DNA from: Candidatus Thiodiazotropha sp. (ex Epidulcina cf. delphinae)
GTDB taxonomy: Bacteria > Pseudomonadota > Gammaproteobacteria > Chromatiales > Chromatiaceae
Reading direction: 5' to 3'
Assembly: GCA_025656505.1 (NCBI GenBank)
Contig: JAHXHR010000032.1
Coordinates: 1-32,315, forward strand
Length of the DNA: 32,315 nt
The position numbers and the translations under genes were made by a program. Under the pieces are notes generated by a model. It saw nothing but the letters and a program-made list of their open reading frames with translations, was not told the DNA's origin and searched no databases. This document shows, in pieces, positions 1-9,485 of this stretch. How positions within the stretch are numbered: the stretch's first letter is position 1; every line of letters starts with the position of its first letter.

Positions 1-105
1 AGATCATGGACCCGGCCCAACGCATCGCCGACATCGATCCGGCGCAATCCCGGGACGGCCTATGCGTCCTCGATAAAATCTATCCGCCCTTGCGCATCCC
101 TACAC

Positions 106-275
106 GGCGCGCAACGACGCGGAATAGTCATGCTGTTCCAAGGCGTTGCAACGTAGCCATGCGCCCCCGCAAGCGTGCAATTCACCCCGTAGCCTGGTTC
201 CCTCAGCAGGTGAATAGGCAAATCGAAGTCAATGGTTTGCCTGTCAGTGGTTTAGTATCAGGATGGAGTGAAGCG
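106..275 (+). repeat. Dispersed repeat, copy A (degenerate)
   Basis: This stretch closely matches the reverse complement of the sequence between yajC and secD (copy B, 27756–27990). Shared landmarks are a palindrome around ggaatagtcatg, then aaggcgttgcaacg, gcaagcgtgc, caggcaaatcgaagt (one base differs here) and agtatcag. The left part of the element is missing or diverged here. No intact protein is encoded; the 96-codon open frame across it is a by-product of the repeat. The remaining bases of 1–299 hold nothing I recognise. Confidence 0.8.
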
Positions 276-299
276 TCCATCTCGTCACCCATGTAAATC

Positions 300-2303
300 T
301 TAACTAAGCAGTGATTTCAGATTGGCCAGATGAGCCGATCCGCGTTCCTGTTTCCGCTCCTTCGTGAGTGGGTCGTCTCTCCCTTCCCAACACAGATCTT
401 CCTGCGGTAGCTCATGCAAAAAGCGGCTCGGCTTACTGGCAACCGTCTCGCCGAAACGTTTGCGCCTGGCTGCATAGGTCATCACCAGGCTGCGCTGGGC
501 CCGGGTGAGGCCGACATAGGCGAGCCTGCGCTCTTCTTCGATGTTGTCTTCTTCGATGCTGCTGCGGTGGGGCAGCAGTTCCTCTTCCATGCCGACCAGG
601 AAGACATGCGAAAACTCCAGCCCCTTGGCGGCGTGCAGGGTCATCAGGTGGACCTGGTCCCGATGTTGCTCCTCATTCTGTCGCTCCAACAGGTCCATCA
701 GGGTCAGGTGGTTGACCATTTCCGCCAGGGTCTTTTCCTGAAGTTCGCCATGGTGCAGGGCCTTGAGCCACGCTAGCAGATCGGTGACATTCTCCATGCG
801 TCGCTCGGCCACTGGGCCACTGCTGCAGTTTTCCCTTACCCAGTCGTGGTAGTTGATTTCGTCGACCAGGTTGCGGATCGCCGACAGGGGATCGTCTTCC
901 GCCTTGCCGGCATGGTGTTTGATGAGCCGGGAAAAACCCTGTAGTCGCTCGTAGGCGCGGCCGCTTAACAAACCTTGTAAACCGATTTCGTCACAGCAGG
1001 GCAGCAGGGCTGTTTCCCGTTGGCGGGCGTAACCACTCAGTTTTTCCAGTGTGTTGGGGCCGATCTCCCGACGCGGGGTGTTGACGATGCGTAGGAAGGC
1101 GCTGTCATCCTCCGGATTGGCCAGCAGGCGCAGATAGGCCATCACATCCTTGACTTCGGTGCGGGCGAAGAACGAGGTGCCGCCGCTGAGGAAGTAGGGG
1201 ATGTTATGGGTGCGCAGGGCCTTCTCGAAGCGTTTGGCCTGGTGGTTGCCGCGATAGAGAATGGCAAAGTCGCGGTTGTCGGCCTTGGCGGTGAATTTCA
1301 AGTGGATGATTTCGGAAACCACCTTCTCCGCCTCCTGTTCCTCGTTGCGGCACTCCAGCACCCGCAATTCGGGACCCGGACCCAATTCACTCCAGAGCCG
1401 TTTGTCGAAGACATGGGGGTTGTGGCTGATCAGCCGGTTGGCCGATCTCAGAATGCGGCCGCTGGAGCGGTAGTTCTGCTCCAGCTTGATCAGTTTCAGC
1501 CGGGGGAAGTCGGTCTGCAACCTGGCCAGATTTTCCGGCCGGGCGCCGCGCCAAGCGTAGATCGACTGGTCATCGTCGCCGACCACGGTGAAGGCGGCGC
1601 GCACCCCGACCAGTAGCTTGACCAGTTCGTATTGGGCCTGATTGGTGTCCTGGTATTCGTCGACCAGCAGATAACGGATGCGGTTTTGCCAGGTCTCCAG
1701 GGTATCCGGGTTTTCGCGGAACAGGGTTACCGGCGTCAGGATCAGGTCATCAAAGTCGACGGCGTTGAAGGCCTTCAGGCTGCGCTGATAAGCGGCATAG
1801 AGCAGGGCTTGGTGGGTTTGCAGGTCGTCCTCCGCCCCGGCCAGGGCCTGCTCGGGGGTGATCAGATCATTTTTCCAACCCGAGATGGTCCACTGGGCGG
1901 CGTTCACCGCCGATTCATCACCCTTGTTCTGTTTGCGCAACAGATCCTTCAACAGGGTGGCGCCATCCTGTTGATCGAAGATGGAGAAAGCGGATGTGTA
2001 ACCGAGTCGGCGCAACTCCCGGCGCAGGATATTGAGGCCGAGGGTATGAAAGGTGGAGACGGCGGGGCCGTTGCCCTTGCCGCGCCCCACTGCCTTGGCG
2101 ACGCGCTCCTTCATCTCCCGCGCCGCTTTGTTGGTGAAAGTGACGGCGGCGATGCATTGTGGTTCGATGCCGCACTGTTTTGCCAGATAGCCGATCTTCT
2201 CCGTGATCACACGGGTCTTGCCGCTGCCTGCGCCGGCAAGCACCAGCAAGGGGCCGTCGATGTAATGCGCCGCCTGTTGCTGGCGCGGGTTGAGATCGGA
2301 CAT
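300..2303 (-). CDS. rep: ATP-dependent DNA helicase Rep (UvrD/Rep superfamily 1)
   Basis: A 3'-5' SF1A helicase that helps replication forks pass protein roadblocks and restart; it acts on DNA in the cytoplasm. At 667 residues it is almost the length of E. coli Rep (673). Visible motifs are the Walker A loop LAGAGSGKT (residues 22–30), the Rep/UvrD motif TFTNKAAREMKERV, motif II VDEYQDTN, motif III GDDDQSIYAWRGARP, motif IV region LEQNYRSSGRIL, and the late motifs LMTLHAAKGLEF and RRLAYVGLTRA. The C-terminus SHLANLKSLL matches the Rep tail rather than the longer UvrD or PcrA tails. It is transcribed away from the LOG-family gene across a 143-bp divergent region. Nothing is visibly broken. Confidence 0.95.
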   Translation of the reverse strand: MSDLNPRQQQAAHYIDGPLLVLAGAGSGKTRVITEKIGYLAKQCGIEPQCIAAVTFTNKAAREMKERVAKAVGRGKGNGPAVSTFHTLGLNILRRELRRLGYTSAFSIFDQQDGATLLKDLLRKQNKGDESAVNAAQWTISGWKNDLITPEQALAGAEDDLQTHQALLYAAYQRSLKAFNAVDFDDLILTPVTLFRENPDTLETWQNRIRYLLVDEYQDTNQAQYELVKLLVGVRAAFTVVGDDDQSIYAWRGARPENLARLQTDFPRLKLIKLEQNYRSSGRILRSANRLISHNPHVFDKRLWSELGPGPELRVLECRNEEQEAEKVVSEIIHLKFTAKADNRDFAILYRGNHQAKRFEKALRTHNIPYFLSGGTSFFARTEVKDVMAYLRLLANPEDDSAFLRIVNTPRREIGPNTLEKLSGYARQRETALLPCCDEIGLQGLLSGRAYERLQGFSRLIKHHAGKAEDDPLSAIRNLVDEINYHDWVRENCSSGPVAERRMENVTDLLAWLKALHHGELQEKTLAEMVNHLTLMDLLERQNEEQHRDQVHLMTLHAAKGLEFSHVFLVGMEEELLPHRSSIEEDNIEEERRLAYVGLTRAQRSLVMTYAARRKRFGETVASKPSRFLHELPQEDLCWEGRDDPLTKERKQERGSAHLANLKSLLS

Positions 2304-2396
2304 GGATAAAAAATCGCATCTTATGACGAGGCACGCTTGTGAAGCGGAAGGTTACGCAGTGATGCGATGCATTTCAACAGTGGAGCGGTGTCTTGC

Positions 2397-2402
2397 TATG
2401 AT
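2397..2402 (+). promoter_or_regulatory. Possible extended -10 promoter for the LOG-family gene
   Basis: TATGAT is preceded by TGC, giving the TGn extended -10 pattern, 44 bp upstream of the start codon at 2447 and inside the divergent rep/LOG intergenic region. The -35 region is poor. The call rests on motif similarity alone. Confidence 0.35.
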
Positions 2403-2446
2403 GCCTTGATGCAGCCTTTGGAAAACGATTAAAGAGTGAACCATTC

Positions 2447-3169
2447 ATGACCATCACAAGAGACAGGCGCCGAAGCCCCCGGGGCGGCTCGGACCGCCAT
2501 CTGACCCGCGAATCCTGGCGGGTATTCCAGATCATGGCCGAGTTCGTCGAGGGCTTCGAACAGTTGGCCCAGATCAGCCCCTCGGTGAGCTTCTTCGGTT
2601 CCGCGCGCACCCCACGCGACCATCCTCATTATGCCTTGGCGGAGGAGATCGCCCGATTGCTCTCGGACAGCGGCTTCTCCGTCGTCAGCGGTGGAGGATC
2701 CGGTATCATGGAGGCGGCCAACAAGGGGGCCTTCGAGGGCAAGTCCACCAGTATCGGACTGAATATTCAATTGCCTAGGGAGCAGGCCGGTAATGCCTAC
2801 CAGGACATCGCCCTCAACTTCCGTCACTTCTTTGCGCGCAAGGTGATGTTCGTGAAACATGCCTCGGCCTACGTGGTGCTGCCCGGTGGTTTCGGCACCC
2901 TCGACGAGATGGCGGAGATCCTAACCCTGGTGCAGACCGGGAAGACCCGTAAGATCCCCATTGTTTTGGTGGACGGCAAGTTTTGGCAAGGCTTGCTGGA
3001 GTGGTTCCGCACGACGCTCTGCGAAGCGGGCGCCATCAATGAGGAGGATCTCGATCTGGTGCAGGTCTGCAATCAGCCGAAGGAGGTGGTGGATGCCATC
3101 TTCGCCCATTACGAGACCCGTCGTTTCGAGCCCTCGCCGGCGGAACAGGAGATACTGTTGGAGCTGTAA
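2447..3169 (+). CDS. LOG family (TIGR00730) Rossmann-fold protein
   Basis: This belongs to the lysine-decarboxylase-like/LOG superfamily, whose characterised members hydrolyse nucleoside 5'-monophosphates to free base and ribose 5-phosphate, including cytokinin ribotides. At 240 residues it carries GGGSGIMEAANKGA (82–95) and the hallmark PGGFGTLDE (146–154), with R131 and K132 in FFARKVMF just before it. No signal peptide or membrane segment is visible, so it is cytoplasmic. The start at 2447 is supported by an AAGAG sequence about 11 bases upstream. It stands alone, followed by an intrinsic terminator at 3254–3275. The family is clear; whether it acts on AMP, other nucleotides or a signalling base cannot be told from sequence. 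Confidence 0.88.
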   Translation: MTITRDRRRSPRGGSDRHLTRESWRVFQIMAEFVEGFEQLAQISPSVSFFGSARTPRDHPHYALAEEIARLLSDSGFSVVSGGGSGIMEAANKGAFEGKSTSIGLNIQLPREQAGNAYQDIALNFRHFFARKVMFVKHASAYVVLPGGFGTLDEMAEILTLVQTGKTRKIPIVLVDGKFWQGLLEWFRTTLCEAGAINEEDLDLVQVCNQPKEVVDAIFAHYETRRFEPSPAEQEILLEL

Positions 3170-3253
3170 CCGTAAAAACGGGCTGAATCCGGCCGATTCC
3201 TTTCAAGGCGCACAATCCACGGCAGGGCCATGTTAGACTTTGCATGGAAAAGG

Positions 3254-3275
3254 CCGGGCTGACCGCCCGGTTTTT
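3254..3275 (+). terminator. Rho-independent terminator after the LOG-family gene
   Basis: A six-base-pair GC stem, ccgggc (3254–3259) with gcccgg (3265–3270), has a five-base loop and is followed directly by five T residues. It lies about 85 bp past the LOG stop codon and ahead of the DUF2782 gene. Confidence 0.75.
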
Positions 3276-3303
3276 AGGTTGATGCGCCTCCCTGGAGGGG
3301 GAA

Positions 3304-3645
3304 ATGTTTATTCATGCAACAACAATCATCCAAACGGCCCTGTGGGGGACGTTGCTTTCCGCAATCGTCATGGCGGCAGAGGATCAGGCCGTTCCCGAAC
3401 CGCCGGACCTGCCCGATGTGGTCGCCGATGACGAGGCGATCGAGCCGGAGGTGACGATCATCAAGCGGGAGGAGGGGACGATCTATGAATACCGGGTCAA
3501 CGGCCGACTCTATATGGTCAAGATTCAACCGGATAACGGACCCGCCTACTATATGATCGACCGGGACGGGGATGGCGAATTCGATTCCCGCTCCACCGAT
3601 CCGACCAATATCGCCATTCCTCAATGGATTCTGATGCGTTGGTGA
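3304..3645 (+). CDS. DUF2782 family secreted protein
   Basis: A small exported protein of 113 residues. A signal peptide covers roughly residues 1–24, with likely cleavage after AMA before EDQ. It is followed by a Pro/acidic linker and then the DUF2782 core: EPEVTIIKREEGTIYEYRVNG, YMVKIQP, GPAYYMIDRDGDGEFDSR and a terminal PQWILMRW. The function of this family is unknown. It is common in gammaproteobacteria, where I recall it mostly near polA or thrB rather than a transporter. Here it sits 16 bp upstream of the TRAP dctQ gene on the same strand, so the three genes may be co-transcribed. A GGAGGGG run just upstream (3293–3300) is a good ribosome binding site and supports this start. Confidence 0.85.
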   Translation: MFIHATTIIQTALWGTLLSAIVMAAEDQAVPEPPDLPDVVADDEAIEPEVTIIKREEGTIYEYRVNGRLYMVKIQPDNGPAYYMIDRDGDGEFDSRSTDPTNIAIPQWILMRW

Positions 3646-3661
3646 CCGGCCGGTAAGTCCG

Positions 3662-4207
3662 ATGAGAAGTATTGTCGTTTCTTTCGAGCGGCTGGCGTCG
3701 CTGTTCGAGGCCGTCAACGAATGGTCGGGCCGGGCCGTCTCATGGCTGAGTCTGCTGATGGTGTTGGTGACCTTTGCCGTGGTGGTGCTGCGCTACGTCT
3801 TCGGTATGGGCTGGATCTGGTTGCAGGAGTCGGTCACCTTTATGCACGGGGCGCTGTTTCTGGTCGGCGCCGCCTATACCCTAAGGCATGAAGGCCATGT
3901 CCGGGTCGATATCTTTTTTCGCCGCTTCTCGGACCGGGGGCGCGTCTGGATCGATCTGTTCGGCAGTCTGCTGCTGCTGTTGCCGGTCTGTCTGTTCATC
4001 TTCACCGTCAGTTGGGACTATGTGGCCCTGTCCTGGTCGTTACAAGAGGGCTCCCGCGAGGCGGGTGGGCTGGACGGGGTCTACCTGTTCAAGAGTCTGA
4101 TCCTGGTGATGGCCGGGCTGTTGGTGCTGCAGGGCATCGCCATTGTCATCCGTTGCCTGTCCCGGCTTCTGGGCATGGTTGATGATGAACCGGCAGAGAC
4201 CGCCTGA
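3662..4207 (+). CDS. TRAP transporter small permease (DctQ-like)
   Basis: The small membrane subunit of a tripartite ATP-independent periplasmic transporter, 181 residues. Four hydrophobic segments are visible at about 21–45, 57–80, 96–120 and 138–162. The motif RHEGHVRVDIFF after the second segment and EGSREAGGL before the fourth are typical of DctQ proteins of the mannitol/chloroaromatic type (COG4665). Its TGA stop overlaps the ATG of the large permease by one base (TGATG), which indicates translational coupling. The start codon has only a weak upstream binding site. The substrate cannot be inferred because no DctP-type binding protein is encoded nearby. Confidence 0.9.
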   Translation: MRSIVVSFERLASLFEAVNEWSGRAVSWLSLLMVLVTFAVVVLRYVFGMGWIWLQESVTFMHGALFLVGAAYTLRHEGHVRVDIFFRRFSDRGRVWIDLFGSLLLLLPVCLFIFTVSWDYVALSWSLQEGSREAGGLDGVYLFKSLILVMAGLLVLQGIAIVIRCLSRLLGMVDDEPAETA

Positions 4208-5586
4208 TGGTTGAGTTTCTGCCGCTTATCCTGTTTCTTGTGGTCTGTCTGGTGTTGCTGCTGGGCTATCCGGTGGCGTTCTCTTTAGGGGGCACCGCCC
4301 TGGCCTTTGCCTGGATCGGCGGGATGACCGGACACTTCGACGACGCCTTCCTGCAGGCCCTGCCCAATCGCCTCTACGGCATCATGACCAACCAGACGCT
4401 GATCGCCGTGCCGCTGTTCGTCTTCATGGGGGTGATGCTGGAGCGGTCCCGGGTGGCGGAGAACCTGCTCGACACCATGGCCGGCCTGTTCGGACCGTTG
4501 CGTGGCGGATTGGGCGTCTCGGTGACCCTGGTGGGCATGCTGCTGGCCGCCAGCACCGGCATTGTCGGCGCCACGGTGGTCACCATGGGGTTGCTGTCCC
4601 TCCCGACCATGCTCAAACGCAACTACGATCCTGCGATCGCCAGCGGGGTGATCTGCGCCGCCGGCACCCTGGGGCAGATCATCCCCCCCTCGATTATCCT
4701 GGTATTGTTGGGGGACGTGCTTTCGGCCGCCTATCAGCAGGCACAGCTCGACATGGGGATCTTTTCACCGGATACCGTCTCCGTGGGCGATCTCTTTGTC
4801 GGCGCGTTCGTGCCCGGTCTGATGTTGGTGATGCTCTATCTGCTCTATCTGGCGGGGGTCGCCATCTTGAAGCCGGACCAGGTTCCGGCGATTCCCCGGG
4901 CGGAGCGGGACCAGCAGCGGCAGTTGTTGCTGAGGGTGCTGAAAGTGCTGGCGCCGCCCCTGTTGCTGATCGTTGCCGTGCTCGGCTCCATCCTGGGTGG
5001 GCTGGCCACGCCGACCGAGGCGGCGTCCGTCGGGGCGATCGGCGCCATCCTGCTGGCGATCAGTCAGAGGCAGTTCAATTTGTTTACCTTGAAGGAGGTC
5101 ATGACAGGCGCCACCAAGGTGACCAGCATGGTGTTCCTGATCTTCATCGGCGCCTCGCTCTTCTCCCTGGTGTTTCGCGGTTTCGGCGGCGATGAAGTGG
5201 TGACCGGGTTGCTCACGGATCTGCCCGGCGGCGTGGTCGGCGCGATGCTGGTCGTGATGCTGGTGATGTTCCTGCTCGGGTTCATCCTCGACTTTATCGA
5301 GATCACCTTCGTGGTGGTCCCCATCGTCGGGCCGATTCTCCTCTCCATGGGACTCGATCCGGTCTGGCTCGGGGTGATGATCGCCATCAACCTGCAGACC
5401 TCCTTTCTGACCCCTCCCTTCGGTTTTGCGCTTTTCTATCTGCGTGGCGTCGCGCCCCGGGAAGTGACCACGGTCGCTATCTATCGAGGCGTAGCGCCGT
5501 TTATCGTCATTCAACTGCTGATGTTGGGGCTACTTGCCTACTGGCCCGGTTTGGCGACTTGGCTGCCGGCGCTTGTTTACGGTTGA
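4207..5586 (+). CDS. TRAP transporter large permease (DctM-like)
   Basis: The 12-to-14-helix membrane subunit that performs ion-coupled solute uptake, 459 residues, a normal length. It shows the family features: an N-terminal hydrophobic pair with LGYPVAFSLGG, VPLFVFMGVMLERS, AASTGIVGATVVTMG, a GTLGQIIPPSI motif (about 155–165), ATPTEAASVGAIGA, and the second repeat with LDFIEITFVVVPI and QTSFLTPPFGFALFY. These agree best with the mannitol/chloroaromatic group (COG4664). It is translationally coupled to dctQ. Downstream the operon meets the chemoreceptor gene head-on, with a strong hairpin between them. The transported compound is unknown; known family substrates are mostly organic anions such as dicarboxylates, keto acids and sialic acid. 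Confidence 0.93.
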   Translation: MVEFLPLILFLVVCLVLLLGYPVAFSLGGTALAFAWIGGMTGHFDDAFLQALPNRLYGIMTNQTLIAVPLFVFMGVMLERSRVAENLLDTMAGLFGPLRGGLGVSVTLVGMLLAASTGIVGATVVTMGLLSLPTMLKRNYDPAIASGVICAAGTLGQIIPPSIILVLLGDVLSAAYQQAQLDMGIFSPDTVSVGDLFVGAFVPGLMLVMLYLLYLAGVAILKPDQVPAIPRAERDQQRQLLLRVLKVLAPPLLLIVAVLGSILGGLATPTEAASVGAIGAILLAISQRQFNLFTLKEVMTGATKVTSMVFLIFIGASLFSLVFRGFGGDEVVTGLLTDLPGGVVGAMLVVMLVMFLLGFILDFIEITFVVVPIVGPILLSMGLDPVWLGVMIAINLQTSFLTPPFGFALFYLRGVAPREVTTVAIYRGVAPFIVIQLLMLGLLAYWPGLATWLPALVYG

Positions 5587-5632
5587 CATATTGCCTGGGA
5601 GAAGACCGTGCTTTGTGTGGCGTCCTTCCCTG

Positions 5633-5659
5633 CACAGGGTGCGTGACCCGCACCCTGTG
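5633..5659. terminator. Bidirectional hairpin between convergent dctM and the chemoreceptor gene
   Basis: A perfect 11-bp stem, cacagggtgcg (5633–5643) with cgcaccctgtg (5649–5659), around a five-base loop, lies between two convergent stop codons. There is no clear T tract on either side, so termination would be atypical, but position and strength fit a shared terminator. Confidence 0.6.
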
Positions 5660-5715
5660 ACTTGCGGGATAACCCGCTGACCCCGAGAAATATCAATCCC
5701 TTGAAAGGCGCTCTG

Positions 5716-7371
5716 TCAGACCTTGAATTGTGCCACCAGTCCTTTGAGTTTCTCGGCAAGGCGCGCCAGGTCGTCACTGGCCTGGGCGGTCTGTGCCGCG
5801 CCGGACGAGGTCTGTTCAGCCACCTGGCTGATATTGGTGATATTCCGGTTGATCTCTTCCGTGACTGAACTCTGCTCTTCCGCGGCGCTGGCGATCTGGG
5901 TATTCATGTTGTTGATACTTTCAACCGCGGCGTTGATGGTCTCCAGCGCCTTGCCGGCGGCAGCGGCCTGTTCGACGCCGACCAGGGTTTTGGCCTTACC
6001 GGTCTCCATCACCTGCACCGCCTTGTTGGCCCCGGTCTGGAGCCGGCTGATCATCTCTTCGATCTCTTGGGTGGATTGCTGTGTCCGTCCGGCAAGGGTC
6101 CTGACCTCGTCGGCGACGACGGCGAATCCACGTCCCTGTTCACCGGCCCGGGCCGCCTCGATGGCGGCGTTCAACGCCAGCAGGTTGGTCTGCTCGGCAA
6201 TGCTCTTGATCACGTCGAGCACCGAGCCGATATTCTCGGTCTCATGCTCAAGTTCATGTATCACCGCTGCCGCCTGTTCCACCTCGGTCGCCAACTGGCC
6301 GATCGCTTCGATGGTTTTATCGACGACTCTTTTACCTTCCGCCGAGGAAGTATCTGCATTCCGGGTGGCTTCCGCCGCATGCACCGCGTTCTGCGCAACG
6401 TCGTGAACCGTGGCGTTCATTTCATTGATGGCGGTGGCGATCTGGTCGGTCTCCGTATGTTGCTGGTTGATGCCGGCAGTGGTTTGGGCGGTTACCACGG
6501 AGGTCTCTTCCGCCGCTGAGGCGAGTTGACTGACCGAGTCCTTGACATTATCCACCATGTCCCTGAACTTGTCGGCCATCCGGTTGAAGGCATTGGCGAT
6601 GTGGCCGAGTTCGTCCTTGTACTGGTAGTCCACGCGGGAGGTCAGATCGCCATCCGCAAGGTGATTGGCTGTCTGCTCGATGCGCTGCACGCCCTTGGTG
6701 ATGCCGGAGATGGTGAAATAGGCGAGGGCGGCGCTGAACAGTGCGCCTGCCACCAGGGTGACGGTGACCAGGTTGATCATCGCATGATAGCCGGCTTCCG
6801 TTTCCTTATAGGCGCTTTCCGCCTCCACCATTTGCATTTCGAACAGTTCGTCGATAGTTTCCTGTGTCTTTACGAGCAAGGGATTGATGGTCTCAAGCAG
6901 TATCTTGTTTGTCTGCGTGTAGTTGCCCGCCTTGAGCTGGGCAACGGCCGACTGGACGCCTTCGCTTTCCAGGCGGCTTTTGCTCACGGCGAATGCGTCG
7001 GCCAGGGTTTTCTCTTCACCTACCATTTCGGTGGCCGTGACTTCGTTCCAGTGCTCATCGACGATCGCCAGATTCTCATTAATGGCATCGAGGTGGAGCG
7101 ATAGCGGGTGATCGTGCATGCCTGAGAATTCGGATGCCGGATCGTGCTGCAGGCTGAGCAGGATTTGGGTCCTGCTGGCCGCGTTGTGTTCGAGAATTAC
7201 GCCCAGGGCATGGGTGTGCTGCATGCCGCCGTTGAACATCTCGTCAATGGCTTGCTCGGCATTACGCATGCCGGTCAAGCCGAGCAGGCCGATGATGATC
7301 GAGACCAGGATAGAGACGCCTACCAGGATGGTAAGACGAAATTTGATGGGAAGGTTGGATAAAACTGACAT
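5716..7371 (-). CDS. Methyl-accepting chemotaxis protein with histidine-rich periplasmic domain
   Basis: An inner-membrane chemoreceptor that signals to CheA/CheW, 551 residues. Order: TM1 (about 12–34), a periplasmic region consistent with a four-helix bundle (35–198), TM2 (199–221), HAMP (220–274), then the long cytoplasmic coiled coil. Its hairpin tip at about 389–424 contains the invariant [20 protein letters not shown] and [12 protein letters not shown]. No C-terminal CheR/CheB-docking pentapeptide is present. I chose the ATG at 7371 because AAAGGAG (7379–7385) lies seven bases upstream; the in-frame GTG at 7377 is too close to that site. Eight histidines occur in about 55 residues of the sensor region (near 52–107), which is unusual. 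The ligand is unknown. A sigma-28-like promoter lies upstream. Confidence 0.94.
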   Translation of the reverse strand: MSVLSNLPIKFRLTILVGVSILVSIIIGLLGLTGMRNAEQAIDEMFNGGMQHTHALGVILEHNAASRTQILLSLQHDPASEFSGMHDHPLSLHLDAINENLAIVDEHWNEVTATEMVGEEKTLADAFAVSKSRLESEGVQSAVAQLKAGNYTQTNKILLETINPLLVKTQETIDELFEMQMVEAESAYKETEAGYHAMINLVTVTLVAGALFSAALAYFTISGITKGVQRIEQTANHLADGDLTSRVDYQYKDELGHIANAFNRMADKFRDMVDNVKDSVSQLASAAEETSVVTAQTTAGINQQHTETDQIATAINEMNATVHDVAQNAVHAAEATRNADTSSAEGKRVVDKTIEAIGQLATEVEQAAAVIHELEHETENIGSVLDVIKSIAEQTNLLALNAAIEAARAGEQGRGFAVVADEVRTLAGRTQQSTQEIEEMISRLQTGANKAVQVMETGKAKTLVGVEQAAAAGKALETINAAVESINNMNTQIASAAEEQSSVTEEINRNITNISQVAEQTSSGAAQTAQASDDLARLAEKLKGLVAQFKV

Positions 7372-7377
7372 CTTCAC

Positions 7378-7837
7378 GCTCCTTTGTTGGTTGCGGATGA
7401 GTCATGCTTCACTGACCCATTGCAATATTGTTGAGTTAAAGAATCCGTTCCTAACTGTGGTATGGGCTCCTGAGATCTAATGGTCAAATCATTTTTGGTG
7501 TACGTTCAGGGTATCGGCCATTGACGGTCGGGACTTTAGTGAGACAGTAAGGAAAATCCCATTAATTTGTGGCGTTAACCCGCGAACGATTATGATCCGG
7601 CACGGCCTTGATACAGGGCGCCGGTGACCTTTGCGACCGGCACGACGCCAACGCCTCTTTCTTCATACTAAAGGTCGTTTTTTAAGAAGCGCGATTAAGC
7701 TGCTGAGCCGAATCCCTTATCTATAAGATTAGCCCGTCAGCAGTGGAGATAGGCGGATAGACACAATTTTTTTCATTTCTCCGCTCCACCCGTGATGGTG
7801 AAGTGGAGCGGGAATCCGCAAAGAGGGGGTATGCCGC
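7378..7837. other. Intergenic region between rdgB and the chemoreceptor gene
   Basis: About 460 bp with no supportable gene. Besides the sigma-28-like site it holds an imperfect hairpin with ctgctga (7700–7706) pairing tcagcag (7737–7743), which could act at the end of the leftward rdgB transcript, although no convincing T tract follows. I see nothing else. Confidence 0.5.
7512..7538 (-). promoter_or_regulatory. Sigma-28 (FliA)-like promoter for the chemoreceptor
   Basis: On the minus strand, TAAAGTCC (-35 side, TAAA at 7535–7538) is followed after 16 bases by GCCGATA (7512–7518). The FliA consensus is TAAA, about 15 bases, then GCCGATAA, so this matches well apart from one extra spacer base. 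It faces the chemoreceptor gene and implies a leader of roughly 130 bases. Motility-linked expression would fit the gene's role. Confidence 0.6.
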
Positions 7838-8446
7838 CTATTGCGAGAGGGCCTGTAACAGCTTCCGTAACGCCTGGCCGCGATGGCTGAGCCTGTTTTT
7901 GATCTCGGGCGGGAGTTCCGCTGAACTGCAGTCGTGGGCAGGCACATAGAAGACAGGGTCGTAGCCGAAGCCGTTCTCGCCCCGGGGCTTGAACAGGATG
8001 CTGCCGTCCCAGGTTCCCTGGCAGATGATCGGGGTAGGGTCTTCGGCATGGCGCATGTAGACCATCAGGCACTGAAAATGGGCGCTGCGGCGTTCTTCCG
8101 GCACCTCCCTGAGGTGCTCCAGCAGCTTCTCCATATTGGCTCTGTCCGATGCCTCCGGACCGGCGAAGCGGGCGGAGTAGATACCGGGCGCGCCGTTGAG
8201 TTCGTCCACCTCGATGCCCGAGTCGTCGGCAATGGTGGGCAGGCCGCTCAGACCGGAGGCGTGACGCGCCTTCTTAATGGCGTTCTCCACGAAGCTGAGG
8301 CCGTCCTCGATCGCATCGGGAATGTTGTACTCCTTTTGGGGCGCGACGGTGATCCGTTCGCCTGCCAACAGTTGGTTGATCTCCCTGACCTTACCGGCGT
8401 TGTTGCTGGCAAGTACGATCTTTTCGCCTGAGTGATGTCCTGTCAT
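7838..8446 (-). CDS. rdgB: XTP/dITP pyrophosphatase (RdgB/HAM1)
   Basis: This enzyme hydrolyses non-canonical purine nucleoside triphosphates (dITP, XTP) to monophosphate and pyrophosphate, keeping deaminated bases out of DNA and RNA. The 202 residues match the usual 197–200. Family motifs are LASNNAGKVREI near the N-terminus, FVENAIKKARHA, the catalytic ADDSGIEVDELNGAPGIYSARFAG, GENGFGYDPVF and the terminal LSHRGQAL. The protein is cytoplasmic. It is downstream of rph on the same strand, 76 bp apart, a common gammaproteobacterial pairing. The hemW gene that often follows rdgB is absent here; a long gap and a chemoreceptor follow instead. Confidence 0.95.
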   Translation of the reverse strand: MTGHHSGEKIVLASNNAGKVREINQLLAGERITVAPQKEYNIPDAIEDGLSFVENAIKKARHASGLSGLPTIADDSGIEVDELNGAPGIYSARFAGPEASDRANMEKLLEHLREVPEERRSAHFQCLMVYMRHAEDPTPIICQGTWDGSILFKPRGENGFGYDPVFYVPAHDCSSAELPPEIKNRLSHRGQALRKLLQALSQ

Positions 8447-8522
8447 TCGTCTTCACCTTTTCCTTTTTTTCATAGAGTCCTGGGATTTCAGTGTTCGGAG
8501 GTCTTTCATGGCCCGGTCGCGT

Positions 8523-9239
<717 letters not shown>

Positions 9240-9485
9240 GTTAAAGATAACTTCCTCGGGGGGGATTTGTGCGGTTTGACTCCTGCAAGTCATCCCATGA
9301 TCGTTTGGATGCGCTATTATGGGTGAATGGAGCAGGAATGTCAGCCATCGGGGCTCATTCACCCACGGGAGTTCGTCCTAACGGGCGAAGTGGTTATGGA
9401 TGGTGAAACCATTCACGTTGAATTTACGGCGATGGGTGGCGCCATGGCGAGGGAAATGGTCTTGTTTTTTTGACGGCCGCTATGC

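Noticed and set aside
6-296. A 96-codon open frame at the left edge, with a similar 78-codon frame at 27727–27963.
   Set aside because: The two translations are alike only because both lie in copies of the same dispersed repeat. One copy is degenerate, neither has a credible binding site, and both are full of Arg/Pro/Thr.
1632-2309. A 225-codon plus-strand frame opposite rep.
   Set aside because: Shadow of the rep helicase coding sequence; no start signal or motif.
4765-5514. A 249-codon minus-strand frame opposite dctM, very rich in His, Asp and Gln.
   Set aside because: The composition is the mirror of hydrophobic membrane-protein codons; it is a shadow, not a histidine-rich protein.
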